A stretch of 33,733 nucleotides of DNA from contig RHFD01000030.1 in NCBI GenBank assembly GCA_003724325.1, forward strand, positions 1 to 33,733, in the 5' to 3' direction. Position numbers and translations under genes: made by a program. The stretch is from Nitrosopumilus sp. D6. Its GTDB lineage: Archaea; Thermoproteota; Nitrososphaeria; Nitrososphaerales; Nitrosopumilaceae. Below the pieces are notes generated by a model, which worked only from the letters and a program-made list of their open reading frames with translations, had not been told where the DNA came from and ran no database searches. This document shows positions 30,008-33,733 of the stretch, in pieces (the stretch's first letter is position 1; every line of letters starts with the position of its first letter).

Positions 30008-30669
30008 TCAATAATTAAACAGTTTGGGCATTTTAATGTTTGATGGTAAATGTTCCAAGATATCCTCGTATTGATCAAGGATCATTGCTCCATATTTTTG
30101 CATCTCTGCCGGCCATTCTAGATTAGAATCCTCTACAACTGATTTACAGATAAACAGCGGCTTGCCCAATCTTAATGTCTCTTTCCCTTGACTCAAAGAT
30201 CCCCCTTTATCCTTTGCCTGAACAATAACTGACGCATCTGCGATCAATGCCATTGTTCTATTTCGCAATACAAAATTTCTTGGCAATGTGTTGGAACCGA
30301 TCGGATATTGGGAGACGACCAAGTGCTCTCTCATTATTTTCTCTTGCAACTCAGAATTCTCTTTTGGATACGTCTTGTCTAGTGGTGTTCCAATTACTGC
30401 GACAGTCTTGCCGCCATTTTCTATGGCAGTTTGGTGAGCCATGGTGTCAATCCCTTTACCAACATCTCTGTAATCGCCCTAGCTTCTGCAAGCCCCTCAT
30501 CAGTTGCATCTCTTGAACCAACAACTGCAACTTTGGGAAGTGGTAGCGGCGTCTCCATCGAGCCGGCATAATATGCTGTTTTTGGGGCATACTTTTCCTC
30601 TACGTCGTTTAACTGACGTCCTAGTAGCCCTTCCAGATTGGTTGCCTGATATTTAACCTCGTCAGCCAT
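30008..30669 (-). pseudogene. dprA: DprA/Smf-like protein, broken by an internal deletion/frameshift
   Basis: Two overlapping frames give the two halves of one Rossmann-type DprA/Smf protein. The 5' part (from ATG 30669 or 30684) has YYAGSMETPLPLPKVAVVGSRDATDEG and ends in AITEMLVKGLTPW-stop. The 3' part resumes in another frame as KGIDTMAHQTAIENGGKTVAVIGTPLDKTYP, then NFVLRNRTMALIADASVIVQA and GGSLSQGKETLRLGKPLF. The junction near 30440-30460 also lacks the G..VVSGLA segment that normally precedes GID, so about ten codons plus a frame are missing rather than a single base. DprA binds single-stranded DNA and loads RecA in transformation; the SGLA loop is part of its conserved fold, so this copy is probably inactive. 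Confidence 0.78.
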
Positions 30670-30749
30670 ATATTCTCGCCTCATATTCCTCTTATTTCAT
30701 ACTTGCTTAAGATTACCGGGTTATTCTGATATACCCACGACATAATTTC

Positions 30750-32117
30750 CTACCCCTCAAAATCTCCCCGTGTAGGCTTTACAAACCCGCCTTCGACTGA
30801 TTCAGGCGGCGGTATCTTTTTTGATTTTCCAAGGCCTATGGTAGTAATGATTACAGAGGAGAGTATGATAAAAAAGATGAGCTGTGGATAGGCTCCGGCA
30901 TTTGGCAGTCCCAGTGTGATGGGATAGGTGGCAAGGACCGCTGCTGCCAGACCCCTTGGAATCATTGTGTTTGTCACGGCCTTGTCAAGCTTGGAGAATC
31001 TACTTGTCAATATTGCCTTGGCTGCCATTCGTCTTCCCACGTACACTGCTATCGTAATTAAAATTCCAAATATCATGTACTCGCTCTGTCCAAAGCTTGC
31101 AAGCAGTCCCACAAACACGAAAAAGAACGATCTTACAAGAAACGTAAGCTGATTATGAGTCGGATCGTCAATCTCTATCTTTGGCATCTTGAATCTTAAC
31201 ACCTTTGCAAGATGAGTCTTGTTTCCAAGCATCAGTCCAAATACCAGCGCAGTCAGGGCGCCCGACTCGCCAAACGAGTTTGCCAGGAAGAACAGCACAA
31301 AGAGAATTCCAAGCGTGAGCATGTATGCGTGCTGGGCGTTGCCAAGCTTTGTGCTAATGTACATCCAGGGAATGCCTACTCCGAACCCGAGCACCAGCCC
31401 CACCATTACTGCCCTTCCAAGCGTGGCCTGTAGCGTCTCGAGATCAAACTGGCCTGCAAGCACGGCCTCGAAGAGTATGAACGCAACTATCGTTGCTAGA
31501 ATGTCTGTAAGTGCTGATTCAAAGCTGAGCATGGACTTTGTCTCCTCTGATATCTTGATGTTTCTGACCAAGCCAAAGACGATTGCAGAGCTGCTCCCCC
31601 CCACTATCGAGCCAAGCAGGACGCTTTCAAGCCACGACCATCCGAGCGCATAGTGGGCGCCTACAGCAATCATTGCGACAGATATGATAAACCCGACTAT
31701 GGCCAGGGTCACCGAGAAATGAGCAGTCTTTACCACATGCTTGATGTCAAGGTTCAGACCTCCATCAAACATGATTATGATTAGCGCAAGTGAGGCAAAG
31801 TACGGCACCACTTGTATTACTGCCTCTGGCTGGATCACACCAAACAGTGGCCCGATTATTACCCCGAGTACCATCAGAAACGCCACGTCTGGAATGCCTG
31901 TCTTTTTAAAAAATGCCTCTCCTGCGACCCCCAGAAACACCACCACCCCTGCTGCAAGCAGCACCACGTGGGCGGGGGCAATTAAACCATCAGAGGATGC
32001 CAGCTTGTCTATTGACATCTGCAGCTCTGTCATCTTGTCGAGGATCTGCCCCAGACTGGGCAGGCCGTCTATCTGTCCTGCAAACACGTTTAGGATTGAG
32101 AGTACAATACCGTCCAA
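30750..32117 (-). CDS. Monovalent cation:proton antiporter (CPA family, NhaP-like)
   Basis: A 455-residue membrane protein with about 12 membrane segments after a polar N-terminal extension of about 45 residues. Family signatures: GIPDVAFLMVLGVIIGP, IIIMFDGGLNLDI, the core helix SFESALTDILATIVAFILFE (ion-binding aspartate after T, where electroneutral CPA1 members have ND and electrogenic CPA2 members DD), FGLMLGN and the arginine helix MIPRGLAAAVLATYPI. The C-terminus is short and cytoplasmic. It likely exchanges Na+ or K+ for H+. TTG 32117 is the only start possible close to the upstream in-frame stop, and an AT-rich box near 32139-32149 (minus strand) fits leaderless spacing. Confidence 0.88.
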   Translation of the reverse strand: MDGIVLSILNVFAGQIDGLPSLGQILDKMTELQMSIDKLASSDGLIAPAHVVLLAAGVVVFLGVAGEAFFKKTGIPDVAFLMVLGVIIGPLFGVIQPEAVIQVVPYFASLALIIIMFDGGLNLDIKHVVKTAHFSVTLAIVGFIISVAMIAVGAHYALGWSWLESVLLGSIVGGSSSAIVFGLVRNIKISEETKSMLSFESALTDILATIVAFILFEAVLAGQFDLETLQATLGRAVMVGLVLGFGVGIPWMYISTKLGNAQHAYMLTLGILFVLFFLANSFGESGALTALVFGLMLGNKTHLAKVLRFKMPKIEIDDPTHNQLTFLVRSFFFVFVGLLASFGQSEYMIFGILITIAVYVGRRMAAKAILTSRFSKLDKAVTNTMIPRGLAAAVLATYPITLGLPNAGAYPQLIFFIILSSVIITTIGLGKSKKIPPPESVEGGFVKPTRGDFEG

Positions 32118-32194
32118 CTAAATCTACCGTCTCTGGATTAAAGTTAAACTGGGCTTGTTTAATAATTTCGGGCTCTATGGTTTTTTTAGATACA

Positions 32195-32203
32195 CCTTAA
32201 ATT
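32195..32203 (+). promoter_or_regulatory. TATA-like box for the hemerythrin-like gene
   Basis: CCTTAAATT is centred about 27 nt before TTG 32227, supporting TTG as the leaderless start. Confidence 0.55.
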
Positions 32204-32226
32204 GGCGCCTGTATTCGGTATACTGT

Positions 32227-32772
32227 TTGAGCGCAACTAACATGCTACGCGAGGATCACAGGCAGATAAGGCGCCTAGAGGAGCTAGTCAAAAGGTGCTA
32301 TGTGGCCCTGTATGACAACCAAGACGTCCCGCTGTCTGATCTGGGCAGGATTTGTACTATAATTGAAGAGTTTCTAGATGCAATCCATTACTCCCGGGAG
32401 GAGGACTCGTACTTTCCGTGCGTTGCAAGCTATGACCATCTAAAGCAAGAGATACACAACCTGCTAGTAGAGCACGAGTTCTCCCGGAGGATATCTGCCA
32501 AGATAAGGCAGTACCTCAAAAAATGGGAGGCAGGTGAGGACGCAAGGGAGCCAGTCGCCAGATATCTGAGATCCTACAAGATATACCTCGAGGACCACAT
32601 GCGCAAAGAAGATGCCTTTTTTGACAAGGCAGAATCACTGGTCCTCTCAAAGGAGGAAGAATCAGACATGTACGAGCAGTTCAAGTCAGTCATGGCAGTC
32701 TCAAAAAAAGCCCAGGACATGATACAGGAAATAGAGTATCTTGAGGGCAGACCATGGGCCATGTGCAAGTGA
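32227..32772 (+). CDS. Hemerythrin-like diiron protein
   Basis: A 181-residue helical-bundle protein starting at TTG 32227 (MSATNMLREDHRQIRRLEEL; ATG 32242 is the alternative). Iron-ligand pattern: DH in REDHRQIRR, H...E in DAIHYSREEDSYFP, EHEFSRR and DHMRKEDAFF, matching HHE-domain hemerythrin-like proteins that bind two irons through histidine and carboxylates. Roles in the family include oxygen or NO sensing, iron handling and redox protection; which applies here is not visible. It is divergent from the antiporter gene. Confidence 0.85.
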   Translation: MSATNMLREDHRQIRRLEELVKRCYVALYDNQDVPLSDLGRICTIIEEFLDAIHYSREEDSYFPCVASYDHLKQEIHNLLVEHEFSRRISAKIRQYLKKWEAGEDAREPVARYLRSYKIYLEDHMRKEDAFFDKAESLVLSKEEESDMYEQFKSVMAVSKKAQDMIQEIEYLEGRPWAMCK

Positions 32773-32784
32773 GATCCTCTGACT

Positions 32785-32806
32785 CGGGATAGGGTCACCG
32801 ATCCCG
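32785..32806. repeat. 6-bp dyad after the hemerythrin-like gene
   Basis: CGGGAT (32785-32790) and ATCCCG (32801-32806) are inverted with a 10-bp spacer, 12 bp after the stop codon. It belongs to the GATCCCGG-type motifs seen after several genes here. Confidence 0.5.
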
Positions 32807-32885
32807 GAATCACACTCTTGGATCAAATGATTCAAAACGCGCCGGCATGTCTGAAAACTTGGACTTGTCTGAAACTCGGCGCAAG

Positions 32886-32895
32886 CTCTTTATGG
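32886..32895 (+). promoter_or_regulatory. TATA-like box for cysC
   Basis: CTCTTTATGG is centred about 26 nt before ATG 32917, giving a leaderless transcript. Confidence 0.5.
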
Positions 32896-32916
32896 AATGT
32901 ATCAAACCTGTGACTC

Positions 32917-33432
32917 ATGAAGCCCTTTGTGCTCTGGATGACGGGCCTGCCGTGCTCTGGCAAGACCACAATAGTAAAGGATCTGCAAAGGGATATTCCC
33001 AACCTTGCAATGCTTGATGGTGATGAGCTGCGCGAGTGGTTTTCTCCAAAGGACTTTTCAAAAGAAGCGCGCAACGAGCACAACAAAAGGGTTGCACACC
33101 TTGCAAAACTACTGCTAAAACACGGGGTTTCAAGTGTAGTCTCCCTAGTCTCCCCATACATGGAGAATCGCAAGACTGCAAGGGAGATAGTTGGCGCAAG
33201 TGGGCAGTTTGCCGAGTGTTATGTGAAATGCTCGCTTGCAAAATGCGAGGAGCGCGACGTCAAGGGCATGTATGCAAAGGCGCGAAAAGGCGAGATAAAG
33301 CAGTTTACCGGGATAGACGACCCGTACGAGGCCCCAGAAAACGCAGATCTCACAATAGACACAGAACACGAGCCGCCCTCAGAGAGCGCAGACAAGATAA
33401 GAGACTTTCTGAGATCAAAGAGCCTAGTGTGA
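32917..33432 (+). CDS. cysC: Adenylylsulfate (APS) kinase
   Basis: A 171-residue P-loop kinase that phosphorylates APS to PAPS. Motifs: Walker A MTGLPCSGKTTI (residues 8-19), LAMLDGDELREWFS with the APS-binding DGD, the SVVSLVSPYMENRKTAREI segment and the lid region GMYAKARKGEIKQFTGIDDPYEAP. The CxxC-like N-terminal extension of some bacterial enzymes is absent. Convergent with it is a CysQ/inositol-phosphatase-type gene that could remove the PAP left over when PAPS is used. No ATP sulfurylase is in the window. Confidence 0.92.
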   Translation: MKPFVLWMTGLPCSGKTTIVKDLQRDIPNLAMLDGDELREWFSPKDFSKEARNEHNKRVAHLAKLLLKHGVSSVVSLVSPYMENRKTAREIVGASGQFAECYVKCSLAKCEERDVKGMYAKARKGEIKQFTGIDDPYEAPENADLTIDTEHEPPSESADKIRDFLRSKSLV

Positions 33433-33481
33433 TCTCAGAGCCTGGTTAAAAACAAAATCTAAAAACCCACCATTCCACATC

Positions 33482-33508
33482 CGAGTTTCCATATTGGAAC
33501 CAAACTCG
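33482..33508. repeat. Nested inverted repeat between convergent cysC and cysQ-like genes
   Basis: CGAGTTT (33482-33488) pairs with AAACTCG (33502-33508); inside lies TTCCA-TAT-TGGAA (33487-33499). The two hairpins are mutually exclusive. The location between 3' ends suggests a bidirectional terminator or RNA-end structure. Confidence 0.6.
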
Positions 33509-33517
33509 ATCCCGGGA

Positions 33518-33733
33518 TTACATTTCTGGTTCATCGGCATTTATGAGATTTTTTTTAAACTCTGAGAGAATAATATCATGAATCACGCCGTTTGTCGCAA
33601 GTATTCCGTCATGGTGGATCACATCTGCCTTGTTGTATACTAGGTGACCCCCATTCATGTCAGTCATCTTGCCGCCTGCCTCTGTAATTATACAGTACGA
33701 GGCAGCAGTATCCCACTCCTTCATCTTGTTAGT
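33518..33733 (-). CDS. CysQ/inositol-monophosphatase family protein, C-terminal part (partial)
   Basis: Only the last 71 codons are in the window. The visible part starts TNKMKEWDTAASYCIITEAGGKMTDMNGGHLVYNK, which contains the family WD.AA....EAGG..TD..G..L.YNK signature with the metal-binding aspartate in EWDTAA. The family hydrolyses phosphate esters such as inositol-1-phosphate, fructose-1,6-bisphosphate or 3'-phosphoadenosine 5'-phosphate. The convergent APS kinase gene makes a PAP phosphatase (CysQ) the more attractive reading, but an inositol monophosphatase for archaeal lipid synthesis cannot be excluded. It ends KNLINADEPEM. Confidence 0.88.
   Translation of the reverse strand, partial: TNKMKEWDTAASYCIITEAGGKMTDMNGGHLVYNKADVIHHDGILATNGVIHDIILSEFKKNLINADEPEM

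Noticed and set aside
1-33733. tRNA, rRNA, CRISPR arrays, transposases or integrases
   Set aside because: Intergenic regions were read for T-loop and anticodon-arm patterns, regularly spaced repeats and recombinase motifs; none were convincing.

Overview
The window is a gene-dense archaeal chromosome segment, most likely from an ammonia-oxidiser-type thaumarchaeon (Nitrososphaerota). The archaeal evidence is TFB, a group II thermosome, geranylgeranylglyceryl phosphate synthase, both subunits of DNA polymerase D, Orc1/Cdc6, a GINS subunit and a CDC48 ATPase. A secreted cyclophilin with a CFI-box C-terminus and many small winged-helix proteins point to Thaumarchaeota. By eye the base composition is near 50% GC, which would suit a Cenarchaeum- or Nitrososphaera-like genome better than the AT-rich Nitrosopumilus; this placement is inference. 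Many genes have a TATA-like box centred about 25-28 nt before the start codon, so leaderless transcripts seem to be the rule, and several starts are TTG or GTG.

Layout. 1-1933 (minus): a three-gene operon of a soluble wHTH protein, a membrane-anchored wHTH protein and an exported helical repeat protein whose signal peptide is out of frame with its body. 2192-5330: a 48-residue exported peptide, an AN1 zinc finger, small membrane proteins, GINS and glutamine synthetase. 5364-12639: thermosome, glyA, PolD large subunit and GGGP synthase. 12705-14472: four small genes, three with DNA-binding features. 14500-14900: a probable replication origin with ORB-like repeats, then orc1/cdc6 and, convergent, the PolD small subunit. 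17640-24342: SpoIIM-like membrane protein, cbiE, a PH-like protein, cyclophilin/CFI-box protein, a secreted plus membrane protein pair flanked by a degenerate direct repeat, NDH-2 and an ACT-domain-like protein. 24442-27314: hsp20-cdc48, preceded by conspicuous operator-like dyads. 27406-29358: a DUF1059 protein, a fluoride channel, an unknown and TFB. 29388-30669: an AT-richer island with a phosphoribosyltransferase and a broken dprA. 30750-33733: a Na+/H+ antiporter-like protein, hemerythrin-like protein, APS kinase and the C-terminal end of a CysQ/inositol monophosphatase protein.

How it fits together. GINS, both PolD subunits and the initiator lie within about 15 kb of the probable origin, a replisome neighbourhood. 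Thermosome, Hsp20 and CDC48 form a protein quality-control set. The most unusual items are the probable origin with neighbouring small DNA-binding proteins, the repeated CCTATTA dyads at the hsp20 promoter, the paired SGSGKYE tails at 20.9 and 22.2 kb, the dprA remnant beside a phosphoribosyltransferase, and the frameshifted repeat protein at the left edge. No tRNA, rRNA, CRISPR array, transposase or integrase was seen.
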